A stretch of 64,000 nt of DNA from CAZUMJ01 sp964621605 (GTDB taxonomy: Bacteria; Actinomycetota; Acidimicrobiia; Acidimicrobiales; Iamiaceae). Numbering within the stretch: the stretch's first letter is position 1; each line of letters opens with the position of its first letter. The stretch spans positions 9,566-73,565 of the forward strand of contig CAZUMJ010000013.1 in assembly GCA_964621605.1 (NCBI GenBank), in the 5' to 3' direction. The position numbers and the translations under genes were made by a program. Below, one piece after another: positions 1 to 8,894 of the stretch. The notes below the pieces were generated by a model. The model had not been told where the DNA came from. It searched no databases and saw nothing but the letters and a program-made list of their open reading frames with translations.

Positions 1-1
1 G

Positions 2-1438
2 GAGCTCCTCGCTGCAGGGCGTGTCGTGCATGCCGAGCTCCGCCCGGGCGGTACGCAGCGCGAGTGGTGCGACGTCGACGTGCTGCGCCGCTTGCGTCAG
101 CGCACGCTCGCCGCGCTCCGTCACGAGGTCGAGCCGGTCGACGCCGAGGCGTTCGCCCGCTTCCTCCCGGCCTGGCAGGGCATCGGTGCACATCGCCGAG
201 GGCTCGACGCGCTCGCCGAAGCGGTCGCTTCCCTGCAAGGCGTCGACCTCCCGGCGTCCGTCCTCGAGACCGAGGTGCTGCCCGCTCGGGTCGACGGGTA
301 TCGCCCAGGCGACCTCGACGAGCTGTGCGCGTCGGGCGAGGTCGTGTGGCGCGGCGCGGGGCCACTCGGGGCACGTGACGGTCGGCTTCGGCTCTTCTTC
401 GCCGAGCAGGCAGACGTGTTCGGTGCGGTCCTGCCGATCATGGCTTCCGACGGTGCCGTGCCGTCCGACCCGATGCATGGCGTGTTGCGTGCCCATCTGC
501 GCGGCGAGGGCGCCTCCTTCTTCGATGCCCTGCTCGCCGCCGCGGTGGCCGGCGGGCTCCCGGCAGAATCGGCTGCGGTCGCGGACGCGCTCTGGGATCT
601 GGTCTGGGCAGGCGAGGTCACCAACGACACCCTGGCACCGGTCCGCGCACACCTGCGCGACGTCCGGCGCGGGGCCGGGCGTCCTCCCGGACGCCCTCGG
701 CCGGGGCGTCTGCGTCGCATCGGGCCGGCCGACGTCGGCGGACGCTGGTCGCTGGCCGACCGGGGCGCAACGCCCGCGACCACACCGTCGGTGGCGGTCA
801 CCGAGGGGCTGCACGCGCTTGCCTGGCAGCTCCTCGAGCGCCACGGCGTGTTGACCCGCGAAGCGGTGCTCGCCGAGGGGGTGCCCGGTGGCTTCGCGGC
901 TGTCTACCCGGTATTGCGTGCGCTCGAGGAGCGCGGGCGCGTGCGGCGGGGGTACTTCGTCGCAGGTCTCGGCGCGGCACAGTTCGCGCTGCCCGGTGCG
1001 GTCGACCGCCTGCGGGCCGCGCGTGACACGTCCGACCGCTCCGCCAAGTCCGCGCCGGCGGTGCTGCTCGCCGCGACTGACCCGGCGCAGCCGTTTGGAG
1101 CGGCACTTCCCTGGCCGGCGACCGAGCACGGGCGCCCGGCCCGCGCAGCGGGGGCGCGCGTCATCTTGTGCGACGGCAAGCTCCTGGCCTTCCTCGAACG
1201 GGGTGGGCGACGTCTGGTCACGTTCGGTCACCTCGACGACGAAGCTGCCAGGTCGGCGTTCGCGTCGGCTTTGCGTGCGGGAGTCGCGGCCACGCCGCGT
1301 CGGTCGATGGAGTTGGTGACGATCGACGGCGCGCCGGCCCGCACCCACAGCCTCGCCGCGACGCTCGAGGCGGTGGGCTTCGTCGGGGGGTATCGCGGCC
1401 TCGTGCTGCGCGTCGACGACCTACAGAAACGCGCATGA
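2..1438 (+). CDS. lhr: Lhr-type ATP-dependent helicase, C-terminal part (5' truncated by window)
   Basis: Large helicase-related, ssDNA-dependent motor acting in nucleic-acid repair. The reading frame is already open at base 2 and no start is visible, so about 478 C-terminal residues of a protein usually near 1500 aa are present. The helicase motor lies outside the window. Visible are the Lhr linker region (GGTQREWCDVDVLRRLRQR, then FARFLPAWQG) and the late winged-helix part (LLERHGVLTREAVLAEGVPG, LRALEERGRVRRGYFVAGL, QFALPGAVDRL), an order typical of the Lhr C-terminal domain. The stop overlaps the start of the following NADH dehydrogenase by four bases (ATGA), so the two are likely co-transcribed. 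Family assignment is by motif recall. Confidence 0.85.
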   Translation, partial: ELLAAGRVVHAELRPGGTQREWCDVDVLRRLRQRTLAALRHEVEPVDAEAFARFLPAWQGIGAHRRGLDALAEAVASLQGVDLPASVLETEVLPARVDGYRPGDLDELCASGEVVWRGAGPLGARDGRLRLFFAEQADVFGAVLPIMASDGAVPSDPMHGVLRAHLRGEGASFFDALLAAAVAGGLPAESAAVADALWDLVWAGEVTNDTLAPVRAHLRDVRRGAGRPPGRPRPGRLRRIGPADVGGRWSLADRGATPATTPSVAVTEGLHALAWQLLERHGVLTREAVLAEGVPGGFAAVYPVLRALEERGRVRRGYFVAGLGAAQFALPGAVDRLRAARDTSDRSAKSAPAVLLAATDPAQPFGAALPWPATEHGRPARAAGARVILCDGKLLAFLERGGRRLVTFGHLDDEAARSAFASALRAGVAATPRRSMELVTIDGAPARTHSLAATLEAVGFVGGYRGLVLRVDDLQKRA

Positions 1439-3180
1439 CAGCGCCCGGCCCGATCGCGACGATGCATCCCATGCCGAGCGAGCCGAGCGATACCGAACGC
1501 CCCGAGATCCGTCCTCCCCGGGTGGTCGTGGTCGGCGCGGGTTTCGGGGGGTTGGCGTGCGTCCGGGAGCTTTCTCAACTGGTCATCCACGTGCCCGTCG
1601 GTGGCGACGGCGACGACCGAAGCACGCAACGGGAACACGTCCATGCTCCCAACCGGGAGGAGCATCACGGCCACGAGCAGGATCACGGCCACGGCCAGGA
1701 GCACGGCCACGGCAAGGACCACGGCGACGGCAAGGATCACGGCCACGAGCAGGATCACGCCCATGCCCACCACCACGCCGCTTCGCCTCCGGGCGTCGTC
1801 GACGTCCACCCGCAGATCACCCTCATCGATCAACGCAACTTCCACACCTTCCTCCCGCTGCTCTACCAAGTGGCTACCGCTGGCCTGAACAGCGCCGATG
1901 TGGCCTACCCGGTGCGCGGCATCGTGCGGAGCCTGCCGCACACCGAGTTCCGGCAGGCGACCGTCACGGGGGTCGACTGGGATCGCTGCGTCGTGCGGCT
2001 CGTCGCGCCCGCCACGTCGACCTCGCCTGAGACGCCGCCCCCATCTGCCACGCCCGCCCCTCCTGCGACACCGGGCCGTCGCGGGGACCGTGGCGAAGAG
2101 GCCGACGTCGAGTTGCCGTTCGACCACCTCGTCATCGCGGCCGGGTCACGAGTGCACTGGTTCGGCGTGCCCGGCGCAGCAGAGCACGCGTACCCGCTCT
2201 ACACGCTTGGCGACGCGGTTCGTCTCCGTAACCACGTCCTGTCCCGTTTCGAGGCCGCCGCGGCCGACCCGGGCCTCGTCGGTGCCGGTGCGCTCGACGT
2301 GGTCGTGGTGGGAGGGGGGCCGACCGGGGTCGAGACGGCAGGCGCGCTGAGCGAGCTCTTCCGTGGGGTGCTGCGCCGTGACTTCCCGACCCTTGCGGTC
2401 GATCGCGCACGGGTGGTCTTGGTCGAGCGGGCGCCCGGGTTGCTCATGCCGTTTGCCGTGTCGTCGCGCCGCCATGCCCTCGACACCCTGCGGGCACGCG
2501 GCGTCGAGGTGCGTCTGGGCGTTGGCGTGACCGCCATCGAGGCCGGGTCTGTGGCGCTCGACGACGGCACGCGCCTTGCGACGCAGACGGTGGTCTGGGC
2601 CGCGGGCGTGCAGGGTGGCGCCCTGGCCGAGCACCTTGGGGTCCCGCTTGGGCACGGGGGGCGCATCGTGGTCGGGCCCGAGCTCGCGATCGCCTCCCGC
2701 CCCGGAGGATGGGCCATCGGCGACATCGCCGATATCGACGACGAGGGCACCCCGCTCCCGCAGCTCGCGCAGGTCGCGATCCAAGGAGGGGTGCACGTGG
2801 CGCGCAGCATCGCCGAGACCGTTGCGGGACAGGAGCCGTCGCCCTTCGTCTACCGCAACAAGGGCATCATGGCGACGGTCGGTCGACGCGCCGCGGTCGC
2901 AGAGATCCCCCACCTCCCGGCCCTTCGCGGCGCCCTTGCCTGGGTGGCGTGGCTGGTGCTGCACCTCGTGACGTTGCTCGGCATGCGCAATCGGCTGTCC
3001 GTGCTGGTGAACTGGGCGTGGAACTACCTCACGTGGGACCGCGGGCCGCGCCTCATCTTCGAACAGCCAGCAGCGCGCGACGCCCGCATGCCGCACCGTG
3101 ACACGGGTCAACTGCACCAGGCGGAGGGGCCCGGCGGGGTAGACGAATCCGGTCTCACTCCTGCTCCCGACGAACCGTAG
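1435..3180 (+). CDS. ndh: Type II NADH dehydrogenase (FAD-dependent) with His-rich insertion
   Basis: Single-subunit NADH:quinone oxidoreductase that feeds electrons from NADH to the quinone pool on the cytoplasmic membrane face. FAD-binding VVVVGAGFGGLA is near residue 30, the LPLLYQVATAGLN motif follows, the NADH-binding VVVVGGGPTGVETAG lies mid-protein, WAAGVQGG and AIGDIADI are typical, and a hydrophobic/amphipathic C-terminus (ALAWVAWLVLHLVTLLGM) fits membrane attachment. At 581 aa it is much longer than the usual 400-460. Two insertions explain this: a His/Asp/Gly-rich stretch at residues 68-114 with 17 histidines, placed between FAD strand 1 and the LIDQRNFHTF strand, and a Pro/Ala/Thr-rich stretch around residues 192-222. 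The ATG at 1435 was chosen because it overlaps the lhr stop and gives a short leader before the Rossmann fold. Confidence 0.9.
   Translation: MTAPGPIATMHPMPSEPSDTERPEIRPPRVVVVGAGFGGLACVRELSQLVIHVPVGGDGDDRSTQREHVHAPNREEHHGHEQDHGHGQEHGHGKDHGDGKDHGHEQDHAHAHHHAASPPGVVDVHPQITLIDQRNFHTFLPLLYQVATAGLNSADVAYPVRGIVRSLPHTEFRQATVTGVDWDRCVVRLVAPATSTSPETPPPSATPAPPATPGRRGDRGEEADVELPFDHLVIAAGSRVHWFGVPGAAEHAYPLYTLGDAVRLRNHVLSRFEAAAADPGLVGAGALDVVVVGGGPTGVETAGALSELFRGVLRRDFPTLAVDRARVVLVERAPGLLMPFAVSSRRHALDTLRARGVEVRLGVGVTAIEAGSVALDDGTRLATQTVVWAAGVQGGALAEHLGVPLGHGGRIVVGPELAIASRPGGWAIGDIADIDDEGTPLPQLAQVAIQGGVHVARSIAETVAGQEPSPFVYRNKGIMATVGRRAAVAEIPHLPALRGALAWVAWLVLHLVTLLGMRNRLSVLVNWAWNYLTWDRGPRLIFEQPAARDARMPHRDTGQLHQAEGPGGVDESGLTPAPDEP
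1636..1776 (+). repeat. His-codon-rich degenerate tandem repeat inside ndh
   Basis: In-frame low-complexity segment built from GGCCACGAGCAGGATCAC-like and GGCCACGGCCAGGAGCAC-like units, encoding repeated HGHEQDH / HGHGQEH / HGHGKDH blocks. It ends in a run of three His. It resembles the His-rich metal-binding loops of zinc or nickel proteins. Function in this enzyme is unknown. Confidence 0.9.
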
Positions 3181-3183
3181 GCT
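3178..3183 (+). promoter_or_regulatory. Probable -10 box (TAGGCT) of leaderless cyclase gene
   Basis: TAGGCT overlaps the TAG stop of ndh and ends six bases before the ATG at 3190. No ribosome-binding site fits between them, so a leaderless transcript starting at the ATG is the simplest reading. Confidence 0.45.
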
Positions 3184-3189
3184 GCCCCC

Positions 3190-6100
3190 ATGGTCTGTCC
3201 CGGATGTGGCGCGTCTCTGCCTTCCGGGGCACGTTTCTGCCCGTCATGTGGGCATCGCGCGACGGGCCACGGTGAAGAGCGTCGTGTCGTGACCGTCGTC
3301 TTCGCGGACGTGGTCGGGTTCACCAGCCTCTCCGAGACCCGCGACCCGGAGCAGGTCAAGCACCTCGTCGACCGTTGCTTCGTGGCGCTGGGCGAAGAGG
3401 TGGCCCGTTTCGGCGGGCGGGTCGACAAGATCATCGGTGACGCCATGCTCGCCCTCTTCGGTGCGCCAATCGCCCACGAGGACGACCCCGAGCGTGCGGT
3501 TCGGGCTGCGCTTGCCATGCAGGGCGTGTTGGCGACCGAGCTTGCCGACCTCGGCGGCATGGTGCGTCTCCGCATCGGCGTCAACACGGGTGAGGTCCTC
3601 GTCGGCGCCATGCAGGCCGGTGGCGACTACACCGCGATGGGCGACGTGGTGAACACGGCGAACCGCCTTCAGACCGCTGCTGAGCCGGGGGAGGTGCTGG
3701 TCGGGGCCGCCACCTACCTCGGGACGCGTCGCGTGATCGGGTACGCCGAGCGTGGGGTCGTTCCGGCGAAGGGACGTGAGGCCCCGGTCCAGGCGTGGCG
3801 GGCGCTCGAGCCGGTGACGGTCCCGGGTTCTCGGCAGCGGCCCGAGGGCGTGCCCCTGATCGGGCGTGACGCCGAGCTGCGCGTCCTCACCGAGTCCGCC
3901 ACCGCCGCACTCGACGCCGGTCGTGGCGCGCTGCTGCTCCTCCAGGGCGAGGCAGGCAGCGGGAAGACCCGTCTCGCGACGGAGTTGGGGCGCGTGCTCG
4001 TACGCGAGCGTGGCGCCACCGCACTCGAGGGGCGCTGCATCCCCTATGGCGAGGCGAACGCCTGGTTCCCCGTGGCTGAGCTGCTTCGCCCGCTGCTCGG
4101 TGTCCCGTCGGGCTCTGACCTCGACGAGGCCCGTTCCCACATCGCGGCAGCGCTGCCTGGGCTTCTCGGTGTCGCCGTCGACGAGGTGAAGCTGCGCATG
4201 GTCGCGGGCCTCCTCCAGCTCTACGGCTACGGCGATGCGGTGCGTGGCGACGACACCGACCGGGCACACGACGAGGTCGTCCATGCGGTGGGGCAGCTCT
4301 TCGCGGTGCTCGTGCAACGCGGGCCCGTCATCGTGCAGCTGTCGGACCTGCACTGGGCCGACCCGGTGCTCCTCGATCTCTTTGCCGGGTTGCTCCGCGA
4401 GCTCGGCCGCTCGCCGTTCATCTTCTTGGGCACGACTCGGCGTTCACTGCTCGACCGTTGGTCGCCGCCCGTCGGTCGCTTCGACACCGTGGCGCTGAAT
4501 GTCGACATGCTCGACGGCACGGCAACCGAGGCCCTCTTGGAGCATCTGCTGCGCGCCGCCGGGCACGGCGACCTTCCCGCCTCCGATCGGAGGATCCTCC
4601 TCGAGCGCAGCGGCGGGAACCCCATGTTCCTGTCCGAGTTGGTCGCCGCCATCGACGACAGCCCGGCCCGTGTCGCCGCGGGCACGTTCGCGTTGGCCGA
4701 GCTGCCCGACACGCTTCGTGGGCTGGTTGCCGCACGTCTCGACCGATTGAGCGCGCCGGAGCGAGCGGTCGTCGACGACGCCGCAGTGCTGGGGCGTCGG
4801 GGGCAGGTGTTCCACCTCGAAGAGATGGCACGTCGGGTGCGCGGGGTAGACGACATCACGGCGGCGCTCGACGAGCTGGTCGAACGTGACGTGTTGCGGG
4901 TCGACGGCACGAACTGGGAGTTCCACAACGACCTGACGCGCGAGGTGGCGTACCACACGCTCACCAAGTCCGATCGGGCGACCCGCCACCTCGGCGTCGC
5001 CAAATGGATAGAAGCGCACCACCGGGGGGCGTGGTCCGATGTCGAGGTCGACTTGCTGGCGCACCACTACGGCGTTGCGGCCGAGGCGTTGGCCGATGTC
5101 GGTGCCGTCGACGGCCTTGGGCAGAGCCTGCGCGCACAGGCCCTGCATTGGGTGCAGGAGGCCGCTGCCCGAGCGGAACGCCTCAGCTTGCTCCGTTCCG
5201 TGACCCGGCTCACGAGCCAGGGCCTTGCGCTCGCTGGTGCAGAGCCGTCGCCCTCCCGGCTGGCGTTGTTGCTGCGTCGGGCTCGGGTGTTCGTCGAGCT
5301 ACGCGACACCGCAGCTGCGAACGAGACGCTCGACGCCGCAGACGCCGTGGCGGCGTCGCTTGCGGACGAGACGGCGCGGGCGTCGGTGCTCGTCGTGCGG
5401 GGCGATCTGCTGCAGAAGGTCGGTGACCTCGACGGCGCTATCTCGACGCTCGATGCCGCGATCGAGGCGTATGACACCGCTGGCGACAGCGAAGGGCGTG
5501 CCGAGGCCCTGCGCACGCGGGCGCTGAGCGAACTGATGTCCGGTCGGCTCGACGCAGCCGAGCGCTCCGCGACCGAGGCACTCGCCGCGTTTCGCGCGGC
5601 GGGCCTGCCTCGCGGCGAGGCGTGGGCGTTGCAGAACCTCGCATGGATCGCCTTGATGTCGGGCCGTGTCGCCGACGCCGAGCGCGCTGCGACCGCCTCG
5701 CGGGAGGCGTTCCAGCAGCTGGGCGACGTCGGTGGGGCGTCGTGGGCGCGCGGCGTGCAGGGGTTTGTCCGCTTCCAGGCGGGCGACTTCACTGAGGCCG
5801 AGCGCTGTCACCGCGAGGTGCGTGCCGAGGCCGAGCAGCGAGGCGATCGTTGGGCGCTCGGCATGATGTGCCTGCTCGGTGCGGGCTTGCGCTTGTGGAG
5901 CGGCCGCACCGAAGAGGCGGTCGAGCAGGGAACAGAAGGCTTGACGCTGTTTCGCGCGCTCGGTGATCGCTACGGCGCCACTCGCATCGCGTGGCCGCTC
6001 GGTCGGGCGCTTGTCATGCGGGGTCGTGTCGACGACGGCATCGCGGTGCTCGAGGACGCGTGCTGCGCAGTGGTGGGCGGCACCGAAGAAGACCGCGTGG

Positions 6101-6759
6101 TCACGTCGCTTGCGCTCGCCTCCACACAGCTGCACCTGGGGCGTCCCGAGCTTGCCGAGGCGGCGCTGGCGCGCCTCGACGATGTGGCGAGCGACTGGGC
6201 TGATGGCCACGCAGACGTCCAGATCACCCGCGCCTTGCAAGCGCTGCAACGAGGTGATGCCGAAGTCGCGGTGGCGAGCGCGCAGGCGGCGGTCGCCGCC
6301 GCCGAAGGAAACGGCACGCAGAGCCTGGCGGCCGGTGCCGCCTTGGCCCTGGCATTGGCCTGTCAGCCGACCGCCGGAGCCGACGGCAACGAGGCCGCCC
6401 TCGACGCACTCGTCGCAGGTGTGCTCGACGACGAGCGGTCGAGCTACCTCGATCGGCTGCAGGTCGGCTTGGCGCACGGGCTGTCGGCGGCCCGTCGCGG
6501 CGATGTCGGCGCGACGGCGGCTCGCCTCTTCACGGCTACCGCAGCTGTGGATGCGACCGGCGACCTGCTGTCGCAGGCCATCGTGCGGCTCGCCGAGGGG
6601 CGTGCGCTCGAGGCCCTCGGCGACCCCGACACTCTCGACGTGACCGCAGATGCGTGGGCTCGCCTCCATGCGCTTGGCATCGACGGCGAGGGGTGGGTAC
6701 GGCTCGTCGACCTTGCCCTCGGCCGCGAGAACGCCGCCGCCGGCCAACTCGATCGGTAG
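3190..6759 (+). CDS. Zinc-ribbon / class III nucleotidyl cyclase / AAA ATPase / TPR regulator
   Basis: Large signalling protein (1189 aa). A Cys4 zinc ribbon occupies residues 3-20 (CPGCG...CPSCG). A class III cyclase domain follows to about residue 200, with metal-site FADVVGFTSL, DKIIGDAMLALFG and the GDVVNTANRLQ motif carrying the Asn and Arg that stabilise the transition state, so it looks catalytically competent. A STAND/AAA-type ATPase has Walker A GEAGSGKTRL near residue 255 and Walker B VIVQLSDLHWAD near 380. The C-terminal half is helical TPR-like repeats rich in Ala-Glu-Arg. The architecture matches the soluble adenylyl cyclase-like proteins abundant in actinobacteria. The second messenger (cAMP or cGMP) and the stimulus cannot be read from sequence. 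Confidence 0.88.
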   Translation: MVCPGCGASLPSGARFCPSCGHRATGHGEERRVVTVVFADVVGFTSLSETRDPEQVKHLVDRCFVALGEEVARFGGRVDKIIGDAMLALFGAPIAHEDDPERAVRAALAMQGVLATELADLGGMVRLRIGVNTGEVLVGAMQAGGDYTAMGDVVNTANRLQTAAEPGEVLVGAATYLGTRRVIGYAERGVVPAKGREAPVQAWRALEPVTVPGSRQRPEGVPLIGRDAELRVLTESATAALDAGRGALLLLQGEAGSGKTRLATELGRVLVRERGATALEGRCIPYGEANAWFPVAELLRPLLGVPSGSDLDEARSHIAAALPGLLGVAVDEVKLRMVAGLLQLYGYGDAVRGDDTDRAHDEVVHAVGQLFAVLVQRGPVIVQLSDLHWADPVLLDLFAGLLRELGRSPFIFLGTTRRSLLDRWSPPVGRFDTVALNVDMLDGTATEALLEHLLRAAGHGDLPASDRRILLERSGGNPMFLSELVAAIDDSPARVAAGTFALAELPDTLRGLVAARLDRLSAPERAVVDDAAVLGRRGQVFHLEEMARRVRGVDDITAALDELVERDVLRVDGTNWEFHNDLTREVAYHTLTKSDRATRHLGVAKWIEAHHRGAWSDVEVDLLAHHYGVAAEALADVGAVDGLGQSLRAQALHWVQEAAARAERLSLLRSVTRLTSQGLALAGAEPSPSRLALLLRRARVFVELRDTAAANETLDAADAVAASLADETARASVLVVRGDLLQKVGDLDGAISTLDAAIEAYDTAGDSEGRAEALRTRALSELMSGRLDAAERSATEALAAFRAAGLPRGEAWALQNLAWIALMSGRVADAERAATASREAFQQLGDVGGASWARGVQGFVRFQAGDFTEAERCHREVRAEAEQRGDRWALGMMCLLGAGLRLWSGRTEEAVEQGTEGLTLFRALGDRYGATRIAWPLGRALVMRGRVDDGIAVLEDACCAVVGGTEEDRVVTSLALASTQLHLGRPELAEAALARLDDVASDWADGHADVQITRALQALQRGDAEVAVASAQAAVAAAEGNGTQSLAAGAALALALACQPTAGADGNEAALDALVAGVLDDERSSYLDRLQVGLAHGLSAARRGDVGATAARLFTATAAVDATGDLLSQAIVRLAEGRALEALGDPDTLDVTADAWARLHALGIDGEGWVRLVDLALGRENAAAGQLDR

Positions 6760-6770
6760 GCGTGGCGCGC

Positions 6771-6803
6771 CGAGGCCCGCCCACCAGGGATGGACGGGCC
6801 TCG
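6771..6803. terminator. Hairpin between convergent cyclase and peroxiredoxin genes
   Basis: A perfect 9-bp stem (CGAGGCCCG at 6771-6779 pairing with CGGGCCTCG at 6795-6803), extended by CCA/TGG inside the loop. It sits 12 bases past one stop codon and 44 past the other. There is no T-tract, so it may serve both strands weakly. Confidence 0.6.
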
Positions 6804-6846
6804 AGGAAGCGCGTGGACTGGTTCTCGGCGGCGATGCGCCGATGGG

Positions 6847-7476
6847 TCAGGCCGGGGACTTGGTGGTGCGGAGGTAGTCCTTCTTCTTGTCGAAGTCGCC
6901 GAAGCGGGCCTTGGCGTCCTCGTCGTTGATGGCCGGCGAGATGATGACGTCTTCGCCCTGCTTCCAGTCGGACGGGGTCGACACGGCGTGGTTGGCGGTG
7001 AGCTGGATCGAGTCGATCGCCCGGAGGATCTCCTGCCAGTTGCGGCCGGTCGAGGCCGGGTAGGTGAGGGTCAGCTTGACCTTGTTGTCGGGCCCGATCA
7101 CGAACACAGTGCGCACGGTGAGGGAGTCGAGCGCGTTCGGGTGGATCATGTCGTAGGCGGTGGCGATGACCCGGTCGGGGTCGGCGAGGAGCGGGTAGCT
7201 GAGGGCGTTGCCGGTCACGTCCTCGATGTCTTGCACCCAGCCGTTGTGGCTCTCGAGGGTGTCGACCGAGACGCCGAGGATCTTCACGCCGCGCTTGTCG
7301 AACTCGGGCTTGAGGCCGGACACGGCACCAAGCTCGGTCGTGCAGACCGGGGTGAAGTCCTTCGGGTGGCTGAACAGCAGGGCCCAGCTGTCGCCCTTCC
7401 AGTCGTGGAAGCTGATCGTTCCCTCGGTGCTCTCGGAGGTGAAGTCCGGAGCCTCGTCACCCAGTCGTACGGCCAT
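6847..7476 (-). CDS. 1-Cys peroxiredoxin (Prx6/AhpC-TSA family)
   Basis: Thiol peroxidase that reduces H2O2 and organic hydroperoxides in the cytoplasm. The 209-aa protein has the peroxidatic motif PKDFTPVCTTELG with Cys45. That is the only cysteine in the protein, so there is no resolving Cys and the enzyme must be recycled by an external thiol. The long C-terminal part (SDWKQGEDVIISPAI) is characteristic of the Prx6 subgroup. The ATG at 7476 is preceded by AGAAGGAAG. A longer reading of the frame upstream is unlikely, because it would run through the intergenic palindrome. Confidence 0.93.
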   Translation of the reverse strand: MAVRLGDEAPDFTSESTEGTISFHDWKGDSWALLFSHPKDFTPVCTTELGAVSGLKPEFDKRGVKILGVSVDTLESHNGWVQDIEDVTGNALSYPLLADPDRVIATAYDMIHPNALDSLTVRTVFVIGPDNKVKLTLTYPASTGRNWQEILRAIDSIQLTANHAVSTPSDWKQGEDVIISPAINDEDAKARFGDFDKKKDYLRTTKSPA

Positions 7477-7549
7477 GTTGCATCTTCCTTCTGTCTCGTC
7501 TCCGGCCGTCAGGGGCGGCCGGCCGGCTGCCGTGCGCAGCCGGGGAACA

Positions 7550-7574
7550 ATTCCCGACCCATTCTGTCGGGAAT
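7550..7574. promoter_or_regulatory. Perfect inverted repeat upstream of peroxiredoxin gene (candidate operator)
   Basis: Arms ATTCCCGA (7550-7557) and TCGGGAAT (7567-7574) are exactly complementary with a 9-base spacer, about 75 bases upstream of the peroxiredoxin start. The size suits a dimeric regulator site. Which regulator binds is not known. Confidence 0.5.
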
Positions 7575-7663
7575 AGGGCAAAAGGGCAACCCGGCTCCGA
7601 ACTGCCGCGTTCGGGAGGTGGTGCGCCGCGGCGCCGCGGGGCGAGTGGCGGGGCTTCGAACGT

Positions 7664-7736
7664 GCCCTGGGCCGGATTCGAACCGGCGGCCTACCGCTTA
7701 GGAGGCGGTCGCTCTATCCGTCTGAGCTACCAGGGC
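7664..7736 (-). tRNA. tRNA-Arg (anticodon CCT)
   Basis: On the minus strand the 73-base sequence folds as a full cloverleaf: acceptor GCCCTGG/CCAGGGC, D-arm GCTC...GAGC, anticodon stem ACCGC/GCGGT with loop CTCCTAA (anticodon CCT, reading AGG), and T-arm GCCGG TTCGAAT CCGGC. The CCA end is not encoded. Confidence 0.96.
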
Positions 7737-7793
7737 GTGCGGCCAGTCTCGCGGACGCGCCCACCGGCGGCGGACCTGCACCGTGTGCGGTGA

Positions 7794-8756
7794 TCAGTGC
7801 CGGTGCGCGGTGGCTTGGGTGTCGTCCTCTTCGTCCGTCGCGCACGCGTGGCACTCCAGCTCGATCGTCGCGTGCGAGATCCCGAAGCGCTCGGCCAGCA
7901 TCGAACGGAGCCGGTCACCGTGGGCCTGCGCGGCGTGCAGGCTCAGGTCGTTGCTGAGGACGACGTGTGCCGAGAGCGCCGGAGCGTCTGAAGCCAACGC
8001 CCAGAGGTGCACGTGGTGCACGTCCACGACCCCCGGCTGCTCGCGTAGCTCGGCGATGACCTCCGCTCGGTCAACCCCCGACGGCGCTCCTTCGAGCAGC
8101 ACCTGCAGGGCGTCTCGTACGAGGCGCAGGGCGAGCACGGTGACGATCGCCGCGAGCAGCAACGACACGATCGGGTCGGCGAGCTGCGCATCCCACACCC
8201 ACACCGCAACGCCTGCGACGATCGCCAGGACCGACCCCGCGGCGTCTGCCATCAGGTGCAGCCACGCCCCGCGCAGGTTGAGGCTGCGTCCCGCGACGCG
8301 GCCGATCCCCCATGCGCTGCCGAGGTTCACCACGAGCCCCACGACGCCGAGCACGGCCACCCCTGCGCCGTCGACGTGCCCGTCGCCGCTCATGCGGCGC
8401 GCTGCCTCGACGGCGATCCAGACGGTGGCTACGAGCAGCAGCACCCCGTTCGCGAACGCCCCGAGGACCTCAGCCCGCTGCAACCCGTAGGAGTGGCGGT
8501 CGGTGGCGGGTCGGCGGACGAGTCGTTCTGCGACGACGGCGATCGCCAGGCCAAGCACGTCGGTAGCCAGGTGGGCGCTGTCGGCGAGGAGGGCGAGCGA
8601 GTCGAATGCGATCCCGCCGGCGATCTGCACGATCAGCAGCGCACCGTTGAGGCCGAACGCGAGGGTGAGCATCTTGACGCGGGCGCGACCATCGGTGGCA
8701 TGGAGCGCGGCGGCTCCGTGCGGGGCCGAATCTTGATGGTCGTGGGTGTGTGCCAC
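7794..8756 (-). CDS. Cation diffusion facilitator (Zn/Cd/Co efflux)
   Basis: Membrane antiporter of the CDF/CzcD family that exports divalent metal ions in exchange for protons. The 320-aa protein has about six hydrophobic segments and the paired metal-site motifs LADSAHLATDVLGL (transmembrane 2) and HLMADAAGSV (transmembrane 5). It has a cytoplasmic C-terminal domain (residues 220-300), and His-rich ends (HTHDHQD at the N-terminus, ECHACATDEEDD and HRH at the C-terminus) likely to gather metal. The GTG at 8756 was chosen because it has an AGGAT-like site upstream and places the His-rich leader just before the first helix. The 137-base divergent region to the next gene probably holds both promoters. 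Confidence 0.9.
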   Translation of the reverse strand: MAHTHDHQDSAPHGAAALHATDGRARVKMLTLAFGLNGALLIVQIAGGIAFDSLALLADSAHLATDVLGLAIAVVAERLVRRPATDRHSYGLQRAEVLGAFANGVLLLVATVWIAVEAARRMSGDGHVDGAGVAVLGVVGLVVNLGSAWGIGRVAGRSLNLRGAWLHLMADAAGSVLAIVAGVAVWVWDAQLADPIVSLLLAAIVTVLALRLVRDALQVLLEGAPSGVDRAEVIAELREQPGVVDVHHVHLWALASDAPALSAHVVLSNDLSLHAAQAHGDRLRSMLAERFGISHATIELECHACATDEEDDTQATAHRH

Positions 8757-8894
8757 GGGCCGATCCTGCTTGGTCCCGGGCGTGCCCTCAAGCGGCCTGG
8801 GGGAACAGGAATCACTCCAGTTTCTGCGCAAACGTGACGAAGTTCACCTAAGGGCTCGTGGGGGGGGTCACGGGCCCGGGGGGAGGGGAGCGCT

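Noticed and set aside
1168..1434. Upstream extension of the NADH dehydrogenase frame
   Set aside because: Lies entirely inside the lhr 3' end and encodes Arg-rich sequence; the ATG at 1435 overlaps the lhr stop in the usual way.
1660..1770. CRISPR-like or satellite repeat
   Set aside because: It is an in-frame coding repeat within ndh, without spacers of equal length.
5299..6747. Minus-strand open frame opposite the TPR part of the cyclase
   Set aside because: No motif, composition typical of antisense shadow; the plus strand TPR pattern is continuous.
8834..8847. GTGACGAAGTTCAC as operator of the metal exporter
   Set aside because: Only four bases pair on each side; too weak to call.
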